Shown here piece after piece: positions 1-8,193 of a DNA stretch of 23,471 nucleotides (the first letter of the stretch is position 1; each line of letters begins with the position of its first letter). The DNA comes from Candidatus Margulisiibacteriota bacterium. GTDB lineage: Bacteria > Margulisbacteria > Termititenacia > Termititenacales > Termititenacaceae. The notes beneath the pieces are model-generated. The model was not told where the DNA came from. It saw only the letters and a list, made by a program, of their open reading frames with translations, and did not search any database. The position numbers and the translations under genes were made by a program. The stretch lies in contig JAITIS010000036.1 in the NCBI GenBank assembly GCA_031279305.1, positions 1-23,471 of the forward strand. The letters are read 5' to 3'.

Positions 1-23
1 AAATCAGCTCACTGAAAAATCTC

Positions 24-99
24 TGGAGCGGGCAACCGGTCTCGAACCGGCGACATTCAGCTTGGGAAGCTGACGCTCTGCCAACTGAGCTATGCCCGC
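24..99 (-). tRNA. tRNA-Gly(CCC)
   Basis: Read on the minus strand, the 5' end is at 99. All four arms fold: acceptor GCGGGCA/TGCCCGC, D arm GCTC/GAGC, anticodon stem TCAGC/GCTGA around loop TTCCCAA, and T arm GCCGG/CCGGT around TTCGAGA. The anticodon is CCC, which reads GGG glycine codons. The discriminator base is T (27), as is usual for bacterial tRNA-Gly, and the CCA end is encoded (24-26). Length is 73 nt plus CCA. The identity is read directly from the folded sequence. Confidence 0.97.
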
Positions 100-108
100 T
101 TGTAAAGG

Positions 109-137
109 ATTATAACTGACAACACCCAAATTGTGAC
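109..137 (-). promoter_or_regulatory. promoter of the tRNA-Gly gene
   Basis: On the minus strand a perfect -10 box TATAAT (109-114) lies 10 nt upstream of the tRNA 5' end. A weaker -35 like GTCACA (132-137, 4 of 6 matches to TTGACA) sits at a 17-nt spacing. This predicts a start a few bases before the mature tRNA. The -35 overlaps the candidate -35 of the divergent gene. Confidence 0.65.
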
Positions 138-159
138 CAGCCGGATATTTTCTTAAATT
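131..159 (+). promoter_or_regulatory. candidate promoter of the enzyme I-like gene
   Basis: TTGTGA (131-136) and TAAATT (154-159) are separated by 17 nt, each with 4 of 6 consensus matches. They sit in the only non-coding stretch upstream of the gene and share bases with the divergent tRNA promoter. It is a weak match, and the AT-rich stretch to 170 allows other -10 choices. The rest of 100-277 holds nothing else I recognise apart from the ribosome binding site. Confidence 0.35.
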
Positions 160-277
160 ATATTTTTATCCGTCCCGATAAACAATGAAATTTGCCGCAA
201 CTTTTTGCTTAAAGCTGCGATATATTTTTAGAACTGGCGGACGGGCAATAAGGCAGACTAAAAAACAAAGGACGCGT

Positions 278-2800
278 ATGTTTTCGAAAAAAGTAGGATA
301 TGCTGACAGCGATGTTCGAGCTGAGACGGCGGGCGCGGCTGATCTGAAACAGGCGGCGCAAATCTACAAAGGCCCTTTGGGCTGGTACTCTATCCGGGAA
401 ATCATTTCTCTGGAAACCCAGCTGATCAGAGAGATTTTTGACGGCCCGCAACTGGGCAGCACGGTGCGCAGTGTGGCGCGTTATTCTTTTGGCCGGTACG
501 GCTGGAAAAATTATGTGACTAATAATATGCACGAATTGAACGCTGAAAAAAGAAGAGACGCCGACGCGGGCAGCGAATATGAAAAACCCTTTGAGCTTTT
601 TGCCGGAGTTGACGCGGCCAGCAAAAATAAAAAAATAGGCGAAATTGTCTGCTCGGAGGAAGACGGCACCCTGCGCTGGTATCAGAGCCCGAACAGCAAT
701 CTGCGTTTTATGGAAATACAATCCCGCCGGAATAGGGAGCAAAGGCTGCTTTTTGTAGTGCGGGGAACTATACCGCATCCTGACGGGGACAAATCGGCGG
801 AACAAGAAGAAGCTGTCCTGCTTTTGCGGCTGGATAAGCCGCTAGCTCTGGAGAGCAGTCTGGACAAGCTCCGCCGGATAGAAGAGATCTGCGCGCTGTC
901 GGATCTGGCTTACAAAGAGCGAATGCTGTCCGGCCGCATAGAGATTGATTTACAAAAACCATTGCCTATTCATCAGGCGGCCTACGGCCGGGTCTGGGTG
1001 GCGGAGGAAGAGACTGAAGACTGGGGCGTGGAGCAGGTTCCGGACGCGGATAAACAGCCGTCCTTAGTCCGTTTGAGCGGGGCGGTCAAAGACGCTTTTG
1101 CCAGACTGGCCGAACTGCGCTTGAATGGCATAGCGGAATATTTACAGCCGGGCGCTTCTGTGGAAGATTGCCTGCAGGTTTTGCGCGGTGCGCTGGATCG
1201 CCCCGAAAATAAAGACAGCCTAGAGGATATGCTAAAACAGTTTTTTACGCCGGATTTTCAGAAAAATCTAACAGCGCTTGCCGCTTTGCTTTTTTATTTT
1301 AAGCAGACAGCGGACATCTTGAAAAAATTGCAAGGCGACACTTCCGGCCAATCCGCTTTTGATATTTTGTATGAGATGAGCCGGAAATTTCTGCCGACCA
1401 GTCTGGGCAGTGGCAATATACGCCGGTATCAGGAAGAACATTTGCGCCTAACCAGAAGAATACTGAAAGGCATAGAAGAACAGAGCATACCCCCGGGATC
1501 TATCATAGTCGGCGCCAGCGTATCGGACACCGCTCTGCACAATTACAAACAGGCCGGAGCTTCCGGCATAGTGTCGCTGAATACTGAGGACACCTATCAT
1601 TCCGTGATTGATGCCAAAGCGCTGCAGTATCCGTTTTGCATAGGGCTGGATAAAACTTTTCTCAAATATATCGATAGGCAGGATCACGACCGCCCGGCCG
1701 ACCGCATCGTTTTTTACGGGCGCAAACTGATCATAAATCCTTCTGAGGACGAAGTGAACGCTTTGCGGAATATTTGCGCGAATGACGGCGCAGATTATTT
1801 CATAGAGAAATTTAAGAAATTTAAGTCCGAAAAGATATTTCGGGGAGAGCGGCTGCTGTCCACGCTGGAAATAAATTTCATACCGGGCGTTATCCGGCGC
1901 GGCTTCAGTCTCCTTATGGGTTTGTTCCGAATGGAATTTATCCGGGGCAAAAAAAATGCTATTCCTGATTTCGCGGAATGGCTGGAGATCATCCGGCAGA
2001 CCGTCAGAGATTATCCGGGCGGGGTGACTTTTCGCACGCTGGATGTAGGGCGGGATAAGGGGCCGGAAAGCATCGGCTTGCCGGAAATGCCAGAAGGCCA
2101 GTCTTTGCGGGATTATATAGAAGCCCATCCAGAAGCGCAAAAAGCCATTTATGAATATATGCGGGCGATTTTTGCCGTGGCATCCGAGCAGCCGGAGACA
2201 ACATTCAAAATTATGTATCCGATGGTGCGTTCGCCGGATGATGTCGCTTATTATCACAATACTTTTTTCAAGCCCCTGTCCGCCCAGTTTCCGGCAGCCA
2301 GAGTGCAGAAAGGCGTGATGATCGAGACGCCTAGCGCGGTGTTTTCTCTGGAGGCCATTATGTCCGCGGTGGATTTTGTCAGTATCGGCACCAATGATCT
2401 GACAATGTCTATTTTGAATAAAACGGAACGACAGGCGGCGGTAAGCGGCCTGGAACCGGGCGTGCTAAATGCCATTCGTTTTGTAATCAACCGCGCCAAT
2501 AGAGCCGGCAAACCGGTAAAGGTCTGCGGCGATATGGCTAGTAATCCTCTGCTGGCCTGCATCTTGCTCTCGCTGGACGCGGTGGATTTGAGTATGGAGG
2601 AAAATAGCGTTCCGGTGGTCAGCGCTGTGGCGCGGTATGCCGTGGAGAATAATTTACTGCCGGAGATAGCCCGGATAATCTCCGCCGCCAACGCCGCGGA
2701 TAATTTTGCCAAAACCATCTACCATCAGGTAATGGCGCTTTTTAGCAAAAACAAACGAATTTACAATTATCTGCAGGAATATTATTTTCTGCCGGCATAA
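278..2800 (+). CDS. PTS enzyme I-like PEP-utilising protein with unrecognised N-terminus
   Basis: Predicted 840 aa. I chose ATG 278 because AAAGGA lies 5 nt upstream; an in-frame ATG at 185 would add 31 basic residues and has no ribosome binding site. Residues about 395-495 resemble the enzyme I phosphohistidine swivel domain, with the phosphorylatable His probably H441 in DTYHS. Residues about 530-800 match the PEP-binding TIM barrel: GLFRMEF (R551), TFRTLDVG (R586), VMIETPSAVF (E683), SIGTNDLT (N706, D707) and VCGDMAS (catalytic-type C750). PEP binding and phosphoryl transfer to His is therefore likely. The first roughly 350 residues match no domain I know and replace the usual compact HPr-binding start. 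Normal enzyme I is about 570 aa. No ptsH is nearby. It ends 10 bp from the convergent lpd-like gene. Enzyme I-like chemistry is well supported, but the partner is unknown. Confidence 0.8.
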   Translation: MFSKKVGYADSDVRAETAGAADLKQAAQIYKGPLGWYSIREIISLETQLIREIFDGPQLGSTVRSVARYSFGRYGWKNYVTNNMHELNAEKRRDADAGSEYEKPFELFAGVDAASKNKKIGEIVCSEEDGTLRWYQSPNSNLRFMEIQSRRNREQRLLFVVRGTIPHPDGDKSAEQEEAVLLLRLDKPLALESSLDKLRRIEEICALSDLAYKERMLSGRIEIDLQKPLPIHQAAYGRVWVAEEETEDWGVEQVPDADKQPSLVRLSGAVKDAFARLAELRLNGIAEYLQPGASVEDCLQVLRGALDRPENKDSLEDMLKQFFTPDFQKNLTALAALLFYFKQTADILKKLQGDTSGQSAFDILYEMSRKFLPTSLGSGNIRRYQEEHLRLTRRILKGIEEQSIPPGSIIVGASVSDTALHNYKQAGASGIVSLNTEDTYHSVIDAKALQYPFCIGLDKTFLKYIDRQDHDRPADRIVFYGRKLIINPSEDEVNALRNICANDGADYFIEKFKKFKSEKIFRGERLLSTLEINFIPGVIRRGFSLLMGLFRMEFIRGKKNAIPDFAEWLEIIRQTVRDYPGGVTFRTLDVGRDKGPESIGLPEMPEGQSLRDYIEAHPEAQKAIYEYMRAIFAVASEQPETTFKIMYPMVRSPDDVAYYHNTFFKPLSAQFPAARVQKGVMIETPSAVFSLEAIMSAVDFVSIGTNDLTMSILNKTERQAAVSGLEPGVLNAIRFVINRANRAGKPVKVCGDMASNPLLACILLSLDAVDLSMEENSVPVVSAVARYAVENNLLPEIARIISAANAADNFAKTIYHQVMALFSKNKRIYNYLQEYYFLPA

Positions 2801-2810
2801 AATCGCCCGT

Positions 2811-4097
2811 TTACTGAAGATTAAAAATCTCCGCCCAGCCCGGATGCGGGTGGATAAAATTTTTAAGGCCGGCGTATTTAGCGCGGGTATTGATCAGCGC
2901 CACCGCCTCGCCGATCAGCGCGTCAGCGTTTTCGGAGACGATGACGCAGCCGGCGATGACGCCGTCTTTGTCCAGAAAAATTTTAACAAAACCCTCGGTC
3001 TGATTTTCGGTCTGCGCCCGCCCCAGCAGATTGAAAGGCATTTTCCGGCAGTCGCCCGTGTGTTCTCCAAGGCTGGCGATTTGCGGCGCGGTGAAAATAA
3101 CGCGCGGCATAATGGCTGGCGCCGCTACTGGTTTGGCCTGTAGTATATGATTTACGGCCGCCCGCCCCTGATAAATAGCGGCGTGGGCGTACAGGGCGAG
3201 ATTGTTCGCATCGCCGATCGCGTATACGCCGGGTATGCTGGTTTCAAAATTTTCAGCGACTGTCACCGCTCCTCCGGGCGTTTTCTGTACGGCCGGATCT
3301 TGAATATAGTCCGCGCTTACCCGGCGGCCGGCGGCCAGCAGACAAAGATCCGCGGCAGCAGTCTGCCCGCCGCCCAGGCAGATAAGCTTATCCGCGATTT
3401 TTTCGATCTTGCGGCCGAGGAGAAAAACACAGCCGGCGCGCTCCAAGCTTTTCTGCAAAAGCGCCGCGGCCTCTCTGTCCTCAGCCGGCAGCAGCTGCTC
3501 CAGAACATCAATCAGCGTGACTTTCACGCCCAGCCGGCTGTAAATATCCGCGAACTCCAGACCGATGACGCCGGCGCCAATGATGGCCAGACTGGCCGGC
3601 AGAGTTTTCCTGTTTAATAATTGCTCGCTGGTGATCAGCCATTCTCCATCCGGCTCCAGTCCCGGCAGAGTTCCCGGCGCGCCGCCGGTGGCGAGAATAA
3701 TATTGTCCGCGGTGTATTCGGCTGATGCCGTGGACACGATTTTTCCCGGCAGCAGTCTGGCCTCGCCGAAAATTGTCTCCGCGCCGCTGTCCCTAAGCAG
3801 GGTTTCTATGCCTTTTTGCATCCTTTTGATCAAGCGGTCTTTGCGGTCGATCAGCGCGGGGAAATCCAGCGCGGGGTTTTCCACTTTGATGTTAAATAGT
3901 CCGGCCTTTTGGATTTTTTGGAGCAAATGCGCCGAGGCTAACAGGGTTTTGACCGGAATGCAGCCGCTGTTGAGGCACGTCCCGCCCAGCCGGGTTTTCT
4001 CAATCAATAGAGTTTTTAAGCCGTGCTTGGCCGCGCGCGCCGCGGCTGTGTAACCGCCCGGCCCGGCGCCGATGACGATCAGATCATATTTTTTCAC
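2811..4097 (-). CDS. lpd: dihydrolipoamide dehydrogenase-like flavoprotein
   Basis: Predicted 428 aa with a GTG start that overlaps the upstream stop as GTGA (4 bp), indicating translational coupling. The N-terminal FAD fold has GAGPGG (10-15), followed by the redox disulfide GGTCLNSGCIPVK (C41, C46). The NAD fold has GAGVIGLEF (174-182), and a second FAD motif is GVYAIGDA (290-297). The C-terminal dimer domain ends in HPHPGWAE, with the catalytic base probably H418 and partner E423. Family members run about 455-475 aa, so this one is somewhat short. It would oxidise dihydrolipoamide on 2-oxoacid dehydrogenase or glycine cleavage complexes, but no E1, E2 or gcv gene is in view, so the acceptor complex is unknown. 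Another member of the same disulfide reductase family is possible. Confidence 0.88.
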   Translation of the reverse strand: MKKYDLIVIGAGPGGYTAAARAAKHGLKTLLIEKTRLGGTCLNSGCIPVKTLLASAHLLQKIQKAGLFNIKVENPALDFPALIDRKDRLIKRMQKGIETLLRDSGAETIFGEARLLPGKIVSTASAEYTADNIILATGGAPGTLPGLEPDGEWLITSEQLLNRKTLPASLAIIGAGVIGLEFADIYSRLGVKVTLIDVLEQLLPAEDREAAALLQKSLERAGCVFLLGRKIEKIADKLICLGGGQTAAADLCLLAAGRRVSADYIQDPAVQKTPGGAVTVAENFETSIPGVYAIGDANNLALYAHAAIYQGRAAVNHILQAKPVAAPAIMPRVIFTAPQIASLGEHTGDCRKMPFNLLGRAQTENQTEGFVKIFLDKDGVIAGCVIVSENADALIGEAVALINTRAKYAGLKNFIHPHPGWAEIFNLQ

Positions 4098-5059
4098 AAA
4101 ATTTTTACAATAGAATTTAGGGTCTCCATACGTAAATCGATTTGATTTTTAATAGTTTCGGCTAAATTAAGCTTAACCTGTTCTTTTACGGCCTCAACAG
4201 CTAACTGCTTGCGGAAAAATTCCGCGGTTTTATCTTTTACTATGAGCGCGATGATCGCCTGCTGTTTGCCAGAATATAATTTGAGCAACAGTCTAGTTTT
4301 TTTGAATAACTCGCGCAGATCCTGCGTGTTGGCGGAAAAATAAGACCGCGCGTTGACCGAAATCCTGTCCTCCGTGATTCCCTCCAGCTCTTCCGGCAGA
4401 TGCGAGCCGATCTGCATAAACAGCAAATTCATTGTTTCCGCCGGCAAGGCGGCAATCAGCAAAAATAAGCCGCTGATAAAAGTGTTTTCCGCCTGACGGC
4501 TTCCGTCAAACAGCTGCAGCGGATCCCCGGCGATTTTTGCCATCAACGCTTTTTCGTTATTCAAGCGCTGGCTGGTTTCCCTAAGCGCTTCTTTGATGAC
4601 GGCTAGGTCATTTTTGCCAAAGCTTTCAGCGGTCTTGCCAAAAAAGGAATGCTTAAATTCTCTAAGCAGATTTTCTGTTTCTCTGTCAAACCGTCCCGCT
4701 ATGAGGCTGATCGTCTGCAGTTTATTCAGTATTTTTATTTTGTAGCCCTCTGCGGTTTTCTGCGCGGAGAGCGGCGAACGCCCTATGCCGTTTAACAGGG
4801 ACATACTGAGCAGCAGCGCCCCTTGCATAAAACAAACCACGGGTTCCAGTCCTTTGCTTTTTTGCCAGACCTCCCGGGAAAAGGCTGTCTTGCCCGCCAA
4901 GATGTCCAGAAAAAACTGCCGTTCTTTGGCGCCTTTGTTCCAGAGCGGTTTGCCTTTTTGAAAAATCAAATCCAGCGCGGCGTTCAAAACCAGAAAGTCG
5001 TTGTCCGCGCTGAACTTCGTGTCTTCTAGGGCGGACAGCATCTTGACCGCATTTTTCAT
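4094..5059 (-). CDS. orphan helical protein between htpG and lpd
   Basis: Predicted 321 aa, family not recognised. ATG 5059 has a strong GGAGG 8 nt upstream, lying inside the end of htpG; the gap to htpG is 3 bp and the overlap with the next gene is 4 bp. The protein looks almost wholly alpha-helical and is rich in Lys, Leu, Glu and Gln. Two hydrophobic stretches (about 73-92 and 194-216) are interrupted by polar residues and look more like buried helices than clear membrane segments. There is no signal peptide. The C-terminal 60 residues are amphipathic and could form a coiled coil. Tight coupling to a chaperone and a flavoenzyme suggests a cytosolic accessory role, but this is inference only. 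Confidence 0.8.
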   Translation of the reverse strand: MKNAVKMLSALEDTKFSADNDFLVLNAALDLIFQKGKPLWNKGAKERQFFLDILAGKTAFSREVWQKSKGLEPVVCFMQGALLLSMSLLNGIGRSPLSAQKTAEGYKIKILNKLQTISLIAGRFDRETENLLREFKHSFFGKTAESFGKNDLAVIKEALRETSQRLNNEKALMAKIAGDPLQLFDGSRQAENTFISGLFLLIAALPAETMNLLFMQIGSHLPEELEGITEDRISVNARSYFSANTQDLRELFKKTRLLLKLYSGKQQAIIALIVKDKTAEFFRKQLAVEAVKEQVKLNLAETIKNQIDLRMETLNSIVKIL

Positions 5060-5062
5060 AAA

Positions 5063-6964
5063 TCAAACCTCCAAAGTTTTGACCAGCAGTTCATTGAGCT
5101 GTTTGGTAAATTCCTGCGGATTGTCCAGTTTGCCGCCGTCTGCCAGCACGGCCTGATTATACAATAAGCTGCCGTAAGACTGAATTTTTTCCGCGGATAG
5201 AGCGTTGAGTTTCTGGATCAGCGGATGATCTGGATTTAACTCCAAGGTTTTTTTCTGCTCCGGCGTCTCCTGCCCCATTGCTTTGAGCATTTTTTGCATT
5301 TGCGCGGACATAGCGTTGTCATCGGCGGTCAAGCAGCAGGGGCTGTCGGTCATTCTGGCCGAGAAACGCACATCCTGCACTCTGGTTGTCAGCGTGGATT
5401 TTAGGGCGTTCAAAACGCCGCCTAAATTTTTCTGGGCCGCTTTGATTTTTTCCGCCGCCGCTTTTTCATCACCCAGCTTAAAGCCGGCTTTGTCGATGGC
5501 CTGCAATTTTCGGCCTTTGTATTCGTACAGCGCGGGAATGACAAATTCGTCAATAACGTCGGTTAAAAATAAAACCTCGTAGTTTTGCGCTTTTAACGCG
5601 CCTAGATGCGGCGAGGCCGCTCCCTGCGCCGGCGTCTCGCAGCACAGGTAATAAATCTCTTTTTGCTCTTTGGGCATCTTTTTAACATACTCGGCCAAAC
5701 TGCGGTATTTGCCCGCTTCTGTGGTGCTGGTCGTGAAAAGCAGCAGATCGGCCAGAGCCTCTTTGTTTTCATAATCGTAATGCAGTCCTTCTTTGAGCGC
5801 CGCGCCGAATTCTTTGTAAAATTTGAGATATTTTTCCGGATCTTTATCCTGCATAGTTTTCAGCGCGCCCAGGATTTTTTTGACAATATTCTTTTTTATT
5901 TTTTCCAGCTGGGCGTCCTCCTGTAGGATCTCGCGCGAGACATTGAGCGGCAGATCGCTGGAATCAACCACGCCTTTGAGGAAACGCAGATACTCCGGGA
6001 TCAGCTTTTGGCAGTCGTGCATTATAAATACGCGCTTGATGTAGAGATTGAGCCCCAGCGAGTGGTCTTTGCTGAAAAGATCAAAAGGCGCGCGCTCCGG
6101 GATGAACAGCAAAGCCTTAAATTCACTGGCGCCTTCCGCGGCGTAATGGATAATCTCCAGCGGATTGGCGTGATTGTGCGAGATATGTTTGTAAAAATCA
6201 TTGTACTCTTCGGATGTAATTTCATTTTTATTTTTAGTCCAAAGCGCTTTCTGGGAATTTAATTTTTCCTCGCTGATTTTTTTCTCCGGCTTAGCTTTCT
6301 CGAGGGGCTTCCCCTCCGGGTCTTTGGGCATCTCCTCGCGCTCGACATCCAGCAAAATGGGATAATCGACATAATCGGAATATTTTTTGACCAGCTGGCG
6401 CAGGGTGTATTCGTCCAGATATTCTCTGGCGGCTTTTTTTAAGCACAGGATTATATCCGTGCCGCGGGCGGATTTAGCCGCCGCGCCCAGCTCAAAGCTG
6501 CCCTGCCCGGCGGAAGTCCAGCTGTTAGCCTCGCCGTCTGCCGTGCGGGAATTGACCGTGACTTTGTCCGCGACCATAAAAGCGGAATAAAAACCGACGC
6601 CGAACTGGCCGATCAGCTCCGGCCCGTCTTGCGCTTTTCTTAACTGTTCGACAAACTCTTTGGTGCCGCTGCGGGCGATGGTGCCGAGATTATTGATCAG
6701 CTCAGCTTTGGTCATACCGATGCCGTTGTCGGAGATAGTCAGCGTCCCCGCTTGGGCGTCGCGGAATAATTTAATGCGCAGGACAGTGTCTTCGCCCAAC
6801 AGGTCTTTGTTCTGCAGCGCCGCGAAACGCAGTTTATCCAGCGCGTCAGAAGCGTTGGAAATCAGCTCGCGCAGGAATATCTCGCGGTGTGAATACAGTG
6901 AATGAATGACCAGATTTAATAATTGATTAACCTCGGTTTTAAATTCAAATTTTTCAGCAGTCAC
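5063..6964 (-). CDS. htpG: HtpG, Hsp90-family chaperone
   Basis: Predicted 633 aa, close to the usual 600-640. I chose GTG 6964 because AAGGAG lies 8 nt upstream; an earlier in-frame GTG at 6973 overlaps that ribosome binding site. The GHKL ATPase domain shows ELISNASDALDKLRF (E33, N37), DNGIGM (D79), the lid segment NNLGTIARSGT and GQFGVGFYSAF. Middle-domain features include NVSREILQED and a client-binding stretch; the C-terminal dimerisation domain is complete. It is an ATP-dependent cytosolic chaperone. It leads a three-gene unit with the orphan and lpd. No CIRCE element is visible upstream. Confidence 0.97.
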   Translation of the reverse strand: MTAEKFEFKTEVNQLLNLVIHSLYSHREIFLRELISNASDALDKLRFAALQNKDLLGEDTVLRIKLFRDAQAGTLTISDNGIGMTKAELINNLGTIARSGTKEFVEQLRKAQDGPELIGQFGVGFYSAFMVADKVTVNSRTADGEANSWTSAGQGSFELGAAAKSARGTDIILCLKKAAREYLDEYTLRQLVKKYSDYVDYPILLDVEREEMPKDPEGKPLEKAKPEKKISEEKLNSQKALWTKNKNEITSEEYNDFYKHISHNHANPLEIIHYAAEGASEFKALLFIPERAPFDLFSKDHSLGLNLYIKRVFIMHDCQKLIPEYLRFLKGVVDSSDLPLNVSREILQEDAQLEKIKKNIVKKILGALKTMQDKDPEKYLKFYKEFGAALKEGLHYDYENKEALADLLLFTTSTTEAGKYRSLAEYVKKMPKEQKEIYYLCCETPAQGAASPHLGALKAQNYEVLFLTDVIDEFVIPALYEYKGRKLQAIDKAGFKLGDEKAAAEKIKAAQKNLGGVLNALKSTLTTRVQDVRFSARMTDSPCCLTADDNAMSAQMQKMLKAMGQETPEQKKTLELNPDHPLIQKLNALSAEKIQSYGSLLYNQAVLADGGKLDNPQEFTKQLNELLVKTLEV

Positions 6965-6999
6965 AAAACACACTCCTTTTTTGTTAAAAATTTTCTCCC

Positions 7000-7059
7000 G
7001 GATCGAGAGATCCTGCCCGCCTTAGCCTGCAGGCGGCCCTAGAACGGCCTATAATTATA
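7000..7059 (-). promoter_or_regulatory. htpG promoter -10 and structured leader
   Basis: On the minus strand TATAAT (7054-7059) lies within the 14-nt palindrome CCTATAATTATAGG (7048-7061), so a -10 match occurs on both strands. I find no convincing -35 at 16-18 nt. If used, the leader is about 80 nt and carries two hairpins: CCGCCT/AGGCGG (7017-7036, 8-nt loop) and GGATC/GATCC (7000-7013, 4-nt loop). An A-rich stretch with the ribosome binding site follows. The first hairpin could instead be a weak terminator of the gene ending at 7088. Confidence 0.4.
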
Positions 7060-7087
7060 GGTGATAAATAATAAATAAGGAAGTGTT

Positions 7088-8167
7088 TTAGGACTGCCCG
7101 CCGCGGCGCAGATCCCATTCCAGCCGGGGGATTTTGCGCGGAAAATTCTCATATTCCTCCAAGGTCTCCACGACAAAATTTCCGGATATTTCATAGCCGG
7201 CCAGATCATATTTGCTTTCGCGGATATAATCTCGGCCCGTCTTGCGTTTAACAAAAAATAATTCCCGTATGCCGTCCGGCCTGAGCTGGCCCAGCAGATT
7301 AAAAGTATTGCTGGCAGGATTTTTCTCTAACCAGTTTTTGATCCAGGTTGTTGTTTTGGGGAGATATTTATCCCTAGTCTCATCATTATAACGCGCCAGC
7401 AAACCCGGGAATACCCAGGCTGTTCTGCTGATATAAAATAAACCCAGTCCCTCGCGGAAATATGGATGATGATAACTAGTGCTGGCAAAAGCCGGATATT
7501 TAGCTCCGGTTATCTGAAAATGCAGCATATCCGAAGAATTGCCGCCGCCCTGCGCGCTAAAAAATATTCTTAATTCCGGATCGCCGATGGCCTGCAGCAG
7601 ATTGTCCGCGTAATACAGGAGATTTATGCCCTGATATACCTGACGGGTGGCGGTTAAAAATCCTCTGTCTATAGCCGGCGGCATCCAGGCGACAAAATGA
7701 TAAGGACTGACCGGCGCGTAATTGGCGCCGATATAAAATTTTTGCGGGCGACCTTTGAAACCGCTGATCTCAAGCTCCAGCACCTGCTCGCCGGGATTGC
7801 GTTCCAGCACATTGGCAAAAAGAGCGCGCTTAAACTTGGTTCTGTCTTCAGGCGCTATTTCCGCGGCGGGCACCAGCGCTATTTTGCGCCTGCTATTCGG
7901 GTGATCCTTGGTGTAGTATTCGGGAACATTTGGGTTAAGAATACCCCGTTCTTCCAGCATTTTTATATTATGCCGGTCGTGCCGTCCCGGCGAATAGTTC
8001 AGATAAAAAGTATGGCCTTCCACGCTGATACTGCGTTTCTGAAAAATACCGGACAGCAAAAAACCGTTCTTTTTTTCCTGCACCCAAACTTCCCGTAAGA
8101 GGCTGCCCGCACCTGAATGCGCAGCCAGCCTGATTAGGGAACCTTGACTGATAACTTTCTTAAACAT
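7088..8167 (-). CDS. HIT/GalT-superfamily-like protein, function unknown
   Basis: Predicted 359 aa. The segment GANYAPVSPYHFVAW (H157) followed by GGGNSSDMLHFQIT (H216, Q218) resembles the N..P....H and HxHxQ pattern of galactose-1-phosphate uridylyltransferases, Ap4A phosphorylase and GDP-galactose phosphorylase relatives. The N-terminal part, with FYLNYSPGR (54-62), recalls the F..(N)P.R stretch of DUF4922-type members. The first His of HxHxQ is replaced by Met (M214) while the presumed nucleophile H216 and Q218 remain. A nucleotidyl-transfer or hydrolase role is possible. The ATG has no ribosome binding site, but a TATATA lies 5-7 nt upstream, consistent with leaderless translation. It is divergent from ygiQ. 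Superfamily placement is tentative; that the gene is real is fairly sure. Confidence 0.6.
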   Translation of the reverse strand: MFKKVISQGSLIRLAAHSGAGSLLREVWVQEKKNGFLLSGIFQKRSISVEGHTFYLNYSPGRHDRHNIKMLEERGILNPNVPEYYTKDHPNSRRKIALVPAAEIAPEDRTKFKRALFANVLERNPGEQVLELEISGFKGRPQKFYIGANYAPVSPYHFVAWMPPAIDRGFLTATRQVYQGINLLYYADNLLQAIGDPELRIFFSAQGGGNSSDMLHFQITGAKYPAFASTSYHHPYFREGLGLFYISRTAWVFPGLLARYNDETRDKYLPKTTTWIKNWLEKNPASNTFNLLGQLRPDGIRELFFVKRKTGRDYIRESKYDLAGYEISGNFVVETLEEYENFPRKIPRLEWDLRRGGQS

Positions 8168-8193
8168 AGGCGTATATATATCGTAAGCGAGAA
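8168..8193. promoter_or_regulatory. 26-bp divergent promoter region
   Basis: This is the whole gap between the starts at 8167 (minus) and 8194 (plus). It centres on alternating TATATATAT (8173-8181), which can serve as a -10 box in both directions. Minus-strand transcription would begin about at the ATG. Plus-strand transcription would give a leader of roughly 9 nt with only a weak AAGCGAG. The -35 elements would have to lie inside the opposing genes, and I see no good match. Confidence 0.4.

Noticed and set aside
185..277. 31-codon N-terminal extension of the enzyme I-like protein
   Set aside because: No ribosome binding site before 185, and a good AAAGGA precedes the in-frame ATG at 278.
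1448..2257. Long minus-strand open frame (269 codons) inside the enzyme I-like gene
   Set aside because: It lies wholly opposite a gene with conserved catalytic motifs, has no recognisable protein pattern and no ribosome binding site; it reflects codon bias of the opposite strand.
6965..6973. GTG 6973 as htpG start
   Set aside because: This codon overlaps the AAGGAG that serves the GTG at 6964.
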